Source: Onchocerca lupi
Taxonomy: Eukaryota > Nematoda > Chromadorea > Rhabditida > Onchocercidae
DNA: 64,000 bases
Direction: 5' to 3'
Assembly (NCBI GenBank): GCA_028564675.1
Contig: JAOVVO010000460.1
Location: 1-64,000, forward strand
Positions within the stretch are counted from its first letter, which is position 1, and every line of letters starts with the position of its first letter. Of the stretch, positions 37,034-48,508 are shown one piece after another. The translations under genes and the position numbers were made by a program. Under the pieces are notes generated by a model. That model ran no database searches, was not told the DNA's origin, and was given only the letters and a program-made list of their open reading frames with translations.

Positions 37034-40000
37034 TCAATGGAAATTCTGACCTTTGCCGAACCAAGAAAGAGAGGCAAATATTAAAAACAATAAAAATGTA
37101 CCAAACAAATCACCAAGGGCTGTTAAATATGGTATTGCAGCACAATCTGGATCTACCTCTAATGACCATAAAAAAGCAACGAGTAACTGACACACATAAA
37201 GTAGCGACAAAACCTGAAAACTCACTATTTATTTTCAATTTCTAACTAGCTCAAGCACAAAATCAGGTCTTTATCTCCAATTAGCCTTCAAATTTAACTA
37301 CATGAAAATACATAATCTTTGAATTATTTAAATACGAGAAATTTAGATTTGAATGAAATTTCCCATCACTGTCCTGACGAATTCTAAATGTAGTAAGTTA
37401 TAGGAACTGATCCCACTTACTAATATAAGCTAAATAAGCGAAGTTCACAACATAAATTTTAGGTCTCCCTCTTTCGAAAAAATCGTTTAACCTGCCTGTA
37501 TTAATGCTGCACAAATATATATGCCAGTAAAAAATGGTCCAGATGGTAGAATACTCTCTTTGTGCAAAATCTGTATGACCCAATTGAAGAAGATATGGCA
37601 AGGAGCCACAAATAATAATAATACACGAGCTGAACGCGCATCTACATCTAAAAGTCATTTTTTCAGTCTGGAATGACAGATAACCAAAGAAGCAATGGAA
37701 ATCTCTAACAGACAAATAATACTGACAAAACTTTTAGCAATGACGAAGTATATTATAATATCCAAAGAATAAAGTTAAAAAAAAAAAAAAAAATTAAGAC
37801 GCTTACCATCAGAAAGGAACGCTCGTTTAACGCTAAAGTGCCTTGATAAATCCTCTGTAAATGTTCCAAATGAATAGTGCTGATGATAGAATGTAGCAAG
37901 ATGGCTAGCTTGAATGGCTGCAAGATTACCACCAACTCCTGAAAAAGAAAAAACACCCCCAAAAACAGCCTTATATGCTCAAAATAATGACTTAGATTTT
38001 CACAGTTACATGGAAAAAAATACCTGTATTGAATATATTCAAGCTATGAGAAAGAAAAAAGAAAGTGAATAATATGAGTTCTAAACACAAAAATCTCAAG
38101 TAAATTTAATCTTCCAGCTTACCATTTATGACAGGTTGAAAGACCGCAATTTTCGGAAATTGTTTGATGGTGCTTTCCAACATAAAACCACCGACACTAC
38201 TTATCAACATACTGAATATAATGGGTGACCAACCATTTTCTAGCACATCAGTTGTACTTTCATCCTTTTGTGCCAAATAAGTCCAAAAAGGCGTTGCTAT
38301 CATGAATGTTACAATCACACCAACATTAAGCCAAGTTTCATTGAGATGTGCTTGAAGAAATATCGAACCTGCAACATCTCATTACTCAAGACTTGCAAAA
38401 CTTAAAATAACTGAAATCACCAGTAATAAATCAAGCCTGCCAAATAAATAAAATACATGTTTCGAAATGAAAACCACATGAATTTCCAAGCAAAATAACC
38501 AAGTATATAATTCGTGCGACCATGTAGCATAGTATGAAAGTAATACAAAGAAGATGAAAGACTGTCCATTACGCCATCTTTGTTTTTCCCAAGGTCTTTC
38601 CTTTGTCTTCCAAGCCATCTCTGTTCTTTTTCCTCTTTTGCTCTTCTCATAAATATGATTGTAAAAATCTTGTAGTACAGGATGATTCTCCCCTTTTTTG
38701 TTCTGAGGAAACTTATTATATCATAAATAAATGAGTTATTTACAAAAGCTTAGCGCAAAACGATTGCTTCGTCTACTTCTCTCTTTTTCTCGACCTTTAG
38801 AAGTTTATTTTTAAGGTTCTGGATAAAAGATGTCAAATGTTTGACTGTCATCACCTGGATTAAATCCCACTGAACTAATTGTAAGGAAGAATTTCATGAT
38901 GACCACCAAATTTAAATTTTAACAAAATTTAGACTGAAATCATGATATAACTACATAATAAAATACAAGGTCCTTCAATACTGAAGTGAAAAAAGCAAGC
39001 CAATCCTGCTCATATCGCAAAAAAACACTGTAAATTAATGTTACTTAGATTAGAATTGGACAATTACCTAATAATGACAGAGCTCCTAAAGTAGTAAGAT
39101 CACCCAATGAGGCAGCAATTGGTGTTGCAATATTGTCGGGATTTATGGCGAAATTTCGTGAAATTAAAATAACACATATCACAGCCGTACTCAGAACTAA
39201 TGATGTCAATGATGCCGTTGCTAGACTGCTTGCACATAATAAACAAGCATGAGACCAATCAATCTGAAAATTTATATCTATTGAAGAGAAAAACGAAACA
39301 TCATTTTGCACTGCTTCTGAACAGCAGAATGTCTATCTCATACCATTTATCTGTAACCATTAAACTTTTCACGAACTAACAAAATATTTTTGAGATGAAA
39401 GTAAGAGTATGTTTTCTTTCTACCAGTAAATGAAAATGAGTATTGAACTATCAATCCCACAACACAAGCTAAACATAAATGATCTCAATATTGTTTTTAT
39501 TCCTCATTTAGATTTTGGTAAGAGAGAATGTAGGAATCTAATCCAGTTCTATTTTATTTCGATTTCACGACTGAATTTACGGATAATATCACAATTCTTT
39601 ATCCATGTCCATTTCCCAATGCTACGTCTAACAGAAGCGTTCATTAATCTCTATGTTACATATAAAAACTGCTAATAGTTTAATCAATTACATTTTCATT
39701 CTGTAAGACAGATTCATAATAATCCTAAGTAGAAATCAGTTTCTGAAATTAACAGAATCACCTGTCCCTTCGGTATCCATGCAAGCATAACAGCGAAACC
39801 AGAAGCGAGAAATGCTACAACAATTGCTTGCACTTGAATGAGAGCCAAGTTAGCAATAATAACGATCTGCGGACGTGAATTCATTCGTCCTATGTTGGCC
39901 TGGCAGTTATTTCAGATATTATGTCTTATTTGGCTTACATGTATAGTATGATAATCTCGAAAATCAACTTGTTAGTGAATGAAACGAATATATTTGAGCA

Positions 40001-42080
40001 CACCATGAATCCAATTCAATCTCGACAGCAAACTCGGCTACAGCGGAAGCATCAATAGCTATATGAAAGAAGGGGAACATAGCACATTTTCATATGCGTT
40101 TCTCTGACAAGAAAGTAAATTTCCAAGAAGAAAGGATGATAGGTAAACTTACCAATGTTGATAATCTGGATGCAAAGGTCATTTCAAGATTCCCTTTCAG
40201 GCCAAGTAATGCAGGCACCAAAATAAATGTTTCAGGTACCTATAAATAACAGTATGAATAAAAACTTTTCGAGGCACTTATGAACCTGGATCAGATAAGT
40301 CTATTCAAGGAACGAAAAACAAAAACGAAAGAACAAGAGAATTTCAAGCAACTGAAAACTTACCTCGACAAATAGATTCCAATGTTGTACAATATCAAGG
40401 ACAAATCCAGCAAGAACCATTCCAAGACCAGCAGGAACGAATGGAAATAATATCTGGAACAGAAATTGTAAAAATTTAGAAAATGTGGGAAAAACGTAGG
40501 ATGGAAGCGGATTTTTTTAACTATCTTGTATAAGTATAAAACAAGTGGAACTTTAAAATAAAGTCTAAACCAATTTGTTCAAAAGAATCGATAGGATAAA
40601 AAGTTGTACGGTCATCAATCCACACCTGTAAAAACAAACTACACGAAGATGCAGTAGACAAGCTTGAGTCAAGGATGTTTGCATGAGTAAAACTAAAATC
40701 TTCATCTGAAGCAGCCTGTATACTGTCACCACTACTGAAACACAAAATAGCTATACAACATACAAATTAGCACACTCTACTAATTTTTTGGTGGTTTGGT
40801 TTAATCTATTTTAAATGATTGTTAAAAAAGTTTGAAGCAAAATCAAGAACTAATATTGCCAGAACCATACCACATAGAAATGTCATACAAAACTATTTAA
40901 AAAAAGAATTAAGTTCAAAACAGATCCACATATCCGCATAGCTGATTACTCAACGCAAGCAACAATTTTCAAAATGCAAAGCAAATCTAGGGAACTGTTA
41001 CTGATTAACTGTTAGAAAAAATGAAGGAGCAAAATTGAAGCTGAAAATCAAGCAGTTAGCATGGCATCAAAAATTTTAAAGAAAAGAAAAGGCACCTGAA
41101 AGCAAGGTTTGCTTCGCCTTTAGCGTTCTTCGAATTCAGCACCTCTCCCATCTTTCTTAACATCGGTATTGAATCAGCCACAACATCGCTGCTTAATTTG
41201 CTACCTGTCACTTCATGCTTATACCATAATGGACCATCAAATGAAGCAGCCATAGAATTCAGTTCAAAATTTGCTCTCAAACCATTCAGCTCCTAAATTT
41301 CATTTCTCCGTTAAATTTCTTCATTCAAAATTCAAGAGACTGAATGTTGCAAATTAGAATTCGCATTCTTAATAACTGGACAAATTTTCAAAAGCATATA
41401 TATCGATATATCACAAAATAACTCAGAATAAGGAATAAAAAGAATTTCTTTCTATCTATACACAAAAAGAATAAATTTACTGACACTATCGATCGTTGCA
41501 ACATTTGTCTCTTTATTTTCACTCCGGAATCGTCGTCTTTTCACTTGTGATAACAATTCACTTAATATAGTCTGTTGAATTTCACTTCGATAATGTGTTC
41601 TGTCGAACTTGAAATTAAATCCTTTACCCTAGCTTTTATTTCGCAGCATTTCAGTTTAACAAAATGATCGTGAAATATAGTTATATCCAGGAATATCTGT
41701 TCAATTCAAGCAGCAATTTTTATTTATGATTTTCACTTTCTTTCCTCTCTAACATCATTAATGATTTTAGCATTTCAAATTACAGAATTCTTTACCAAAT
41801 GATGAAAAAAAATTTACAACGTGGATGAGTTATAAGCTATACCAGTTATTACTAGTTATATATATCTGGAACAATAATATGTGTTAATTGATTTGTTTTA
41901 AAGCAAATGGTTCGCATAAAATGACTTATACTTAATCTATGGGATGTCGAAAGTTAATTGAACGATTTGATGTATGAAAAGTACTTTCATTCTGTCCAAA
42001 AATTTCATCAATCTTTCATAGTATCTTCGACATTACATTTATTTTTCAACATAACTTACATTTTTGGAGTTTTCATTCAT
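37034..42080 (-). CDS. SLC41-family magnesium transporter (MgtE-like)
   Basis: SLC41 proteins are membrane Mg2+ transporters with two MgtE-type repeats. Twelve exons: 42060-42080, 41485-41628, 41096-41292, 40626-40734, 40364-40453, 40153-40239, 39762-39899, 39068-39263, 38123-38368, 37807-37938, 37496-37647 and 37034-37213; 1692 nt, 563 aa, phases closing. Repeat 1 has ILFPFVPAGLGMVLAGFVLD, ILVPALLGLKGNLEMTFASR, IQVQAIVV and INPDNIATPIAASLGDLTTL. Repeat 2 has VGGNLAAIQASHLATF and IPYLTALGDLFGTFLL. The soluble N-terminus is Ser-rich. Eleven introns: ten are GT-AG, and the one leaving exon 11 appears to use a GC donor (CAG-GCAGGT). The first two exons are short and lack homology support, so the N-terminus is less certain than the membrane part. 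Confidence 0.88.
38417..38650 (-). CDS. Possible small membrane-protein ORF inside an SLC41 intron
   Basis: A 77-codon ATG frame lies in the intron between the SLC41 exons at 39068 and 38368, on the same strand. It begins MRRAKEEKEQRWLGRQRKDL and ends with a strongly hydrophobic aromatic stretch (MYFIYLAGLIYYW), with a possible GT donor (CTG-GTGATT) at its end. A second frame over the same DNA is also open from a CTCAG acceptor at about 38703. I do not recognise either product. The basic-then-hydrophobic layout is reminiscent of small inner-membrane subunits, but this could be a chance frame. Confidence 0.25.
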   Translation of the reverse strand: MRRAKEEKEQRWLGRQRKDLGKNKDGVMDSLSSSLYYFHTMLHGRTNYILGYFAWKFMWFSFRNMYFIYLAGLIYYW

Positions 42081-42099
42081 TGATCATGCCTTCTTCCTG
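42073..42099 (-). promoter_or_regulatory. Candidate trans-splice acceptor and overlapping uORF at the SLC41 start
   Basis: On the minus strand a TATTTCAG acceptor (42099-42097) is followed by a 16-nt leader. An upstream ATG at 42087 starts a 4-codon frame (ATGATCAATGAATGA) that overlaps the main ATG at 42080 in another frame, so the uORF stop falls after the main start. Confidence 0.45.
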
Positions 42100-43028
42100 A
42101 AATATGAAATCAAACGAATGAATGTAATAACAGAAAAGGTTACAGCACGATTATACCAAGTACCGAAATATGCAAACAATCATGGAAAACGGCTCAATGT
42201 ATGATGACATTTATTCGAATTGATTTCCCCTTGCTTATTCTAATAACAAGTAAAAAGTGAACCACAAAAAATCATCCATCAAAAATATATCGTAGAAATT
42301 TTAACCGAAAAAAAAAAAAAAAAAAAAAGCGAATGCTGTTAGTATCGCACCTGCAAAATTCTCGCAGCTAATTTTCTCAATGAGGAACGGATCGATTAAA
42401 TAAGGAAGCACATCTGGAAGTTTGTGTCCTTTATTAGTTCATCGATTAGCTAAGAGAACACATCACATTCGGAAATTCATGTTCATTGTTGGTTCATCGA
42501 TTAGCTAAAACGTGCACATCGGAAGTCTCCGTATTTTGTTTTATCGGAAAAAAGGAGACTTGTGATAAATAATTCCCTTATTAAAACAAGTATTAAGTAT
42601 CATCGATTGTTCGCATATTTTGCAAATATTTGATAGCTTAAGCAGTTTTTACTCAAGTTTGAAAACAATAAGGAATGATGTTTTTCGAAACTTTTAACTT
42701 TTTTTTTTTTTTTCAAAGATTGCAAACATTTATGTGTTTATCGTTGAGCTGAGACTTTTCTATGGCATATGACGTCATTTGATGTGAATGAAGTATGTTT
42801 TTTATTTCTAGATGAACGCCATTGTGATTTATTAAAGAAAAATTCTTTTTTTCCTATTTAAGAGAAGGGGAAAGTTGCAGTCATTTATCTGCCCATCGTT
42901 GAGTTGAGAATTTCATGACAAATGACGTCACTGAGTAAACAACTTATGTATTTCTGTTTTTTTTTTCTTTCCAATACTCGCTTATGTGTGTATAATCGTT
43001 AATATTAATAAATTGTTATTTTCAAAGA
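42081..43028. promoter_or_regulatory. Divergent SLC41/RNF141 intergenic region with a duplicated CRE module
   Basis: The two genes point away from each other across 0.95 kb. Two related blocks, about 42727-42777 and 42882-42930, share CATTTAT-TG, ATCGTTGAG-TGAGA and end in ATGACGTCA; each contains the perfect CRE octamer TGACGTCA (42770-42777 and 42923-42930). A separate exact 17-bp direct repeat GTTCATCGATTAGCTAA occurs at 42437-42453 and 42492-42508. CRE octamers are known CREB/ATF sites; control of these genes is inferred. Confidence 0.6.
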
Positions 43029-44562
43029 ATGGGTCAAAAAGAAAGTATAGTTCCGAGAAGATCTCAAAATGCAATTGAGATGTTATCGATGACGTGGATG
43101 CAGTTTGTTAAGCTTATCAGTGAGCTCAATGACAGGTTAATTTATCAATAAGAGATGAGCGAAATGCTTGTAGTTTCAATAGTTTTGATGATTATTATTT
43201 AATTAAATCTTGTTAAATGTCATCTAAAGTTCTTTTAATACATTCATTAATGGTATATCTCCTTTCCCAGACAGTCCAATAGAATATCCAACTGGCTATC
43301 TCATTGAGAAGATGATATCCATATATGTTATTTAGATCAGTATAGGTTTTGAAGAATTGTTTTGAAAAAATTATTTAGCATAAAAATTTCCAGGTGTGCT
43401 AAATTTGTTGACTCAGATGGAAGACATTTATTATTTGCAATCAAAAAAGGCAGTGCTAATACGTTACTTTGGAAAATGACTGTTAGGATATGCACTTTGA
43501 AAGTAATCATTTGTTATTTTCCTTTAATCCTCGCAATCTTTTCTTTTTTTTTTTGTTTTTTTTTTTATTAAATTTTAATTTTAATGTAATAGGCTAAAGA
43601 TTTACGTTCCAGTATAGTCTAAAGCTTATGCGTATCCATTGCATACATAATTTGAATTACAATTTAGCAAGCCTTCCATGCATGAATCGTATGAATCAAG
43701 CTATAATGCTTCAGTTTGAATTTGTATGATTTCAGATGCTATCACAGTTAATGCTATCGCGTGCAGATGTACTACTGTACATAATAGATTCCACTAATAT
43801 TAGTTTTATAAAAGGATTATTCTTGAAATTAAGATTTTTATACCCAAGGAATTCCAGTCTTTTTGCCGTGCTCTTAGTACCTAGCATGAGCTTAATGTCA
43901 GTTATGTTCATTTTAGCCTAAAAGTCACCGATAAATTTAGATTAATGCGAGATCGGCGGATTCCTATCGTGTATTCACATTTGAACAATTTTTGAGCCTT
44001 CAGAAATCATTGTATTATCTTCTAAAAGATGCTACCGATGAGACAGACGGAGTACGCGTTCTTAATGTATGCATAGACAGGTCAACAAGTCGCTTTCTAT
44101 TTTTTTTTGTCAAATCATTTGAGTCATAGCTGTTTTATGATTTGCTAAACGGTATTATTGCTGTTGTTCTTAATTAGTTTCATTTCGTGGTTATATCATG
44201 ATTGAAAGATGAATATAGAACGACTAATATATTTTTTAGCGACAAATCGCAATGTTTTGAATAGTCTTATAAATATGGTTAACTTTTCTTCTTCTTTATA
44301 TAATATTTTCAGGACACCTAGCACAAATGAATGTATAATATGTATGGAACGTAGATCGGATATAGTATTGCCGTGTGTTCATACTTTCTGTTCGATATGT
44401 ATCGAGCAATGGAAAGCAATGGAGAAGAACTGGTGTCCTCTTTGTCACAATTCTCTAGAATTTGATGGAAGTGACATATGGGTAATTCCAGATGTTATCG
44501 AAAGTGGTGAATTAAAGAATTATTTGATGTCTTTAACGAAATCTGACGAAGCTAAGAGCTGA
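43029..44562 (+). CDS. RNF141-like RING finger protein
   Basis: The product resembles RNF141/ZNF230, a small predicted E3 ligase with an N-myristoylation signal. Four exons: 43029-43135, 43394-43502, 43941-44080 and 44313-44562; 606 nt, 201 aa, phases closing. The start MGQKES has Gly2 and Ser6, as required for myristoylation. The middle follows the family (LISELNDR, HLLFAIKKGS, LLWKMTVRICTLK, FTFEQFLSLQKSLYYLLKD). A C3HC4 RING covers residues 126-163: C126, C129, C140, H142, C145, C148, C160, C163. A short WVIPD tail follows, as in RNF141. Cell location (membrane via myristate) is inferred from the N-terminus. Length is slightly below the vertebrate 230 aa. Confidence 0.87.
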
Positions 44563-47074
44563 AAATGCATTTATTATGGGAGGGTTTTTCTGTTAAATAT
44601 TATATTGTTTGAGAATGTTTGAACATTATTTTATAGAAAGTGTCTATAGGATGAAAAATTCGGGAAACATTCTAACAGAATTGAAATAGCATCACTTTAT
44701 AAGTTTTGAGAGCATTAGGATTTAAGAGCAGTAAAATAGAAATTCATACATATAATGACTTGGATGATGGTGAATTTATTTCCTCCATTTACCATTAATA
44801 CAAAATATTTATTTAAATATCTGTTTACAGTGTTTCATTGTTTCGAACAACTATTTGATAGAGAATTAAGATGCGAAATTTCGTTACGGATTTTAATACA
44901 TTTATCTTTCCTTTTTTTTGCATTGAGATCAGTGGTGAAGTGTAAAAAAAAAAAAAAAAGACTGGCATTGAGAAAGTGAAACCTGTATATTTATTTGAAA
45001 ATGCTGTGTTCTTCAGAAATATTTCTAGTCCTATATTGGTCTTATTTTTCTTCTTAGAAGATATGTCCAATAATTTTATGTACCGCATCATGTTTGAATT
45101 CTTTCAATATCCATTGTGAAATATTTCAGTCTTATATGAACTATATGAGTCATTACTAGTTGATATTTGTTCACCAAAAATCTTAATTTTTTATTTTTCA
45201 TCGATTCGTTCTCGTCTGTGTTACTGTACATAAATATGCTCATGTCCGTTGTATTTAATAGCACTGATTATATTGCTGATTGTAGATAAAATGCTTTATA
45301 TATGCTATGATCGTCTGCTGGATGGATATTTGCAAATTTAGTTTTTAGATGAAAAAGCTCAAGGCCAAAATTTCAGAACTTTCCCAATTTAATATAAAAT
45401 TTCGTACAGTTTCTGTTGTGAAGTTTGGTCTGGTTTGTAGTGAGACTGTGGAACGAAACTGCAATTTTTAGTTTTCATCATCCAGAAACTAAAGTTTTGC
45501 ATTTTTGTGCAGATTTAAAAGATTTTGGGAATCGGTTGGAATTATTCCTTGTATCTCCCTGATCTTTTTGCTGACGAATTATTTGAATTTCTCCTTTATT
45601 AGTCTTCTAGGAATTTTCAGAAAATTTTTGATAACAATCTTGTGATGATAATTTTAAATAATGTATTCAGAATTATCACAAGATTGTTATTAATAAGCCC
45701 AATGAATAGTGCTGGAACAAAAGTGTATTAGGCATTGTAAATTAAATTTTTGGAAATTACCGTCAATTTTCAAAATAGGCATAAATGATTGCACTTTCAA
45801 AACAGTTAAATTTTACCGGAATTTTCATATGAATCATCACATCTAACAATATTGATAAAGAACTTAAAATGGAAATCTGTTTAAGTCTGTTTAAATAACC
45901 GTTTAAGGTTATTTACTGCCGGATCAAAGAGAACGAAATCCGCTGTACATATTGAGACCTTACAATTATATAAATGGAAACAGTCTGGAAAATAAACCAC
46001 AAATTATTATCAATGCAAATGGATTGTTAGTAATTAGTAATTCTTACGCTTCAATTTAAGAGTATTCTATCACGGAGGAAAAGTTCCCTTTAAGTTTAAG
46101 CCGTCACTCTAATAGACACAAAGACGAAGCTTTTAATTTGCTATAAATTGGATCATTTTAAAATAGAATTTTAATTTTGTTTTGGGATGAAATTCAAACC
46201 TGATAATCAAATTTAATTATATATAAAGAAATATGCAATATATTTCGTGTACTGGCCGTTGAATTTAATGATGAGTAGGAAAAAAAAGTGATAGCATTGA
46301 CTAAAGGGGTGAAGGAACTTCAATTTCAAGGGAGTTTTTTAGCGACAAAACATCACTGCGATGTTTTTTCAAGCGTATTCAAAAAAAAAAAAAAAAAGGT
46401 TCAGAATATATATCAAAACTGTCTTATATGACTTATTTCACATTGTGAAATCAATTCTTTCCAAAATCAGAATTGAACTTTGCTTATAAACAGTTCGAAA
46501 TTTGAATATTTCAATATAATTTTAGGACTACATGCAAACAAAAGGCAAGTTTATGTGACACGAATTGGCAAACGAATGTTTCGTGTGGTACAAGCTGAAT
46601 GAAACTATTGTTTTTTCCACTTTACTGCTCATTCTCATCTTTTTCTTCTTTAAAAAGTAATTTTTTTCAAAGACACAAATCACATTTCAAAGAAGGATCA
46701 TAACATTACAATTGATTGGTTTTGATAGAATGCACAAGGACAATGAATTATAGTAAAATTAAGAATTTGAAATTTTATACAGTTGAAAGCAGTGTGAAAG
46801 GCAAATCTGACTTTTCTTTTTTTTCTATTTTCTTTTTTTTATTTTTCGGCTCCTTAATTGGGAATATTGTTGGAAATAGACTCGTGCTTCACAGAAAAGA
46901 TTCTACTTCTGCTTATTTATTATTTCATCAATTAAATCTATCGCTTAACAAGCGTAGGTTAACAATTTTGTTCACGAAACACAATTCCAAATCAAGAATT
47001 TATGGACAGTGAACAGCGAAACACTAGCTGGGCAAACAGCTCAAGTTTCAGTTTTATGATTCAGGTCCAGCTAG
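44563..47074. other. Intergenic, no gene seen
   Basis: AT-rich sequence downstream of RNF141. It contains a 15-bp-arm inverted repeat (45631-45645 with 45676-45690, ATAACAATCTTGTGA) and poly-A tracts at about 44944-44959 and 46380-46397. The open frames at about 46716-47012 and 44755-44979 lack motifs and splice support. Confidence 0.55.
45631..45690. repeat. 15-bp inverted repeat
   Basis: ATAACAATCTTGTGA at 45631-45645 is exactly complementary to 45676-45690, with further AATT pairing after a 3-nt bulge and a loop of about 22 nt. Confidence 0.8.
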
Positions 47075-47451
47075 TCTATATAAATAAAAATGTAAATGTT
47101 CGTTTATTCAAAATCTTAAGTCGCCGAAAGTTCTTACCTATTGCATTGAAATTTTGACACAACGCTGCATTCGAATACCCCCAAGTTTTTATATACTTTT
47201 TATGTACTTTCTACACACATTGCTGTGCTCAGTCTGGTCAAGCTGGAAAAAAGAAAAAAGTGGGTGGGGCAAATAGATTCAGTCCGCTCACTTACTTTTA
47301 CCTGTCATAGGTGAAGGAAAAAATTATGTGTATCTACACAGAAACACGCGTCTACTCGAATGCAACGTAGTTTCAAAATTTCAAATCGATGAAGAACTTG
47401 CAATGTTGTTTAAAAGTGAACAACGAACATCTATATTTTTATTTATACAGA
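47075..47451. mobile_element. Short fold-back element sharing termini with the Helitron-like element
   Basis: The left end TCTATATAAATAAAAATG (47075) and the inward-read right end TCTGTATAAATAAAAAT (from 47451) begin inverted arms of about 100 bp. Shared inner blocks are TGTTCGTT, AAGTTCTT, GAAATTTTGA and TTGCATTCGA-like sequence. The left end also aligns with the left end of the 21530-25382 element (AATGTTYGTTTRTTCAAAATCTTAA). It is preceded by CTAG directly abutting the TC end. No coding sequence. It is probably a non-autonomous family member. Confidence 0.75.
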
Positions 47452-48508
47452 TTCAGTTTAAGAACGACGATCCTAATAATAACTAATTACAAAGATGTCA
47501 GAAATTCAAATATCTTATGCTATATTACGGCCATGGTATCCAAAACTTCCCCAGCAACAACGTGTGTAAGCCATTTCCAACTTATCGTTATAAGGAAATT
47601 CTTTCCTCTGATTAGATCAGTTTCAGTAATTTTTTGTAAGAGATTCAATTCGGCATCATTTGCATCACATATATAATTATCAGTTTTTGAAGAATCACAA
47701 AACACCATCAAGCGCTTCGTCACACTAATCATTGTCCCCCAGTGACAATTTATTATTCTCATTTTAAAACCTCAAATTCATAAAATTTACAACGAAAATT
47801 TCAAACTGTTGAAGATTTCGCATTAGTTTTGAGCAATTCATAATATATTTTATGCTTTATAGATACAGATAAATAATAATAAAAATGGAATAAAATCCTG
47901 AGATCATGGCTAGTTATATGAGGAGTGAAAACTGACAATGCACCAGTACATCTTATGTAAAATTTTGTACACATTATCAATAAATATAAAATAGGAAATA
48001 CAAATTCAAATAAAAAAGTGTCATCCATTGAGTGACCATATCAACAGAGTGTTGCATTATATAATAACCAATGCAGACTGTCTGCAAAAAAGAATAATAA
48101 AACGGCAAGAAAAAGAGAATTAACAATCATCCAAAACATAGTTTCAATACTAATATTTCACAAAGTAGAGGCGAGGAAATAGGACAACAAAATTCAACGA
48201 ATCAATCATACCTTTTCAATCAATTAATTCATACAGGAATTGAAAAAAAAAGGTGAGGTCACAAGTAAGAATAATAAAATGGGATGCATTGCAACAAGTA
48301 CCACATTAATGCGTTCATGATATTGCTTTAGCATCCACAAAAGCTTTCACAAATTTCAGTATAATTCACAAGTATTAATAATAAAACAATCATATCATGC
48401 ATATGAACTGAAAAAATAGTTATACAAATAAATTAATGCAAAAGTTACTAAAATGTCATCAACCGATAAAACGTCAAACCTAATTATCACAGACAATAGA
48501 CTAGAATC
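47452..48508. other. Intergenic, no gene seen
   Basis: Sequence between the fold-back element and the 3' end of the 835-aa gene. Overlapping short frames on both strands at about 47389-47762 show no motif. Confidence 0.5.

Noticed and set aside
40020..40075. Open segment IDASAVAEFAVEIELDS after an AG acceptor in SLC41
   Set aside because: The phase does not fit, and the flanking exons join correctly without it (STL-ANIGR).
40540..40620. Apparent extension of the SLC41 exon containing FEQIGLDF
   Set aside because: It resembles the family SIGLQ motif, but it lacks a usable donor. Ending the exon at CAG-GTGTGG (40626) gives SLFLQ-ILFPF in frame.
46716..47012. 98-codon plus-strand frame
   Set aside because: Phe-rich low complexity, no motif and no splice sites in context; likely chance in AT-rich DNA.
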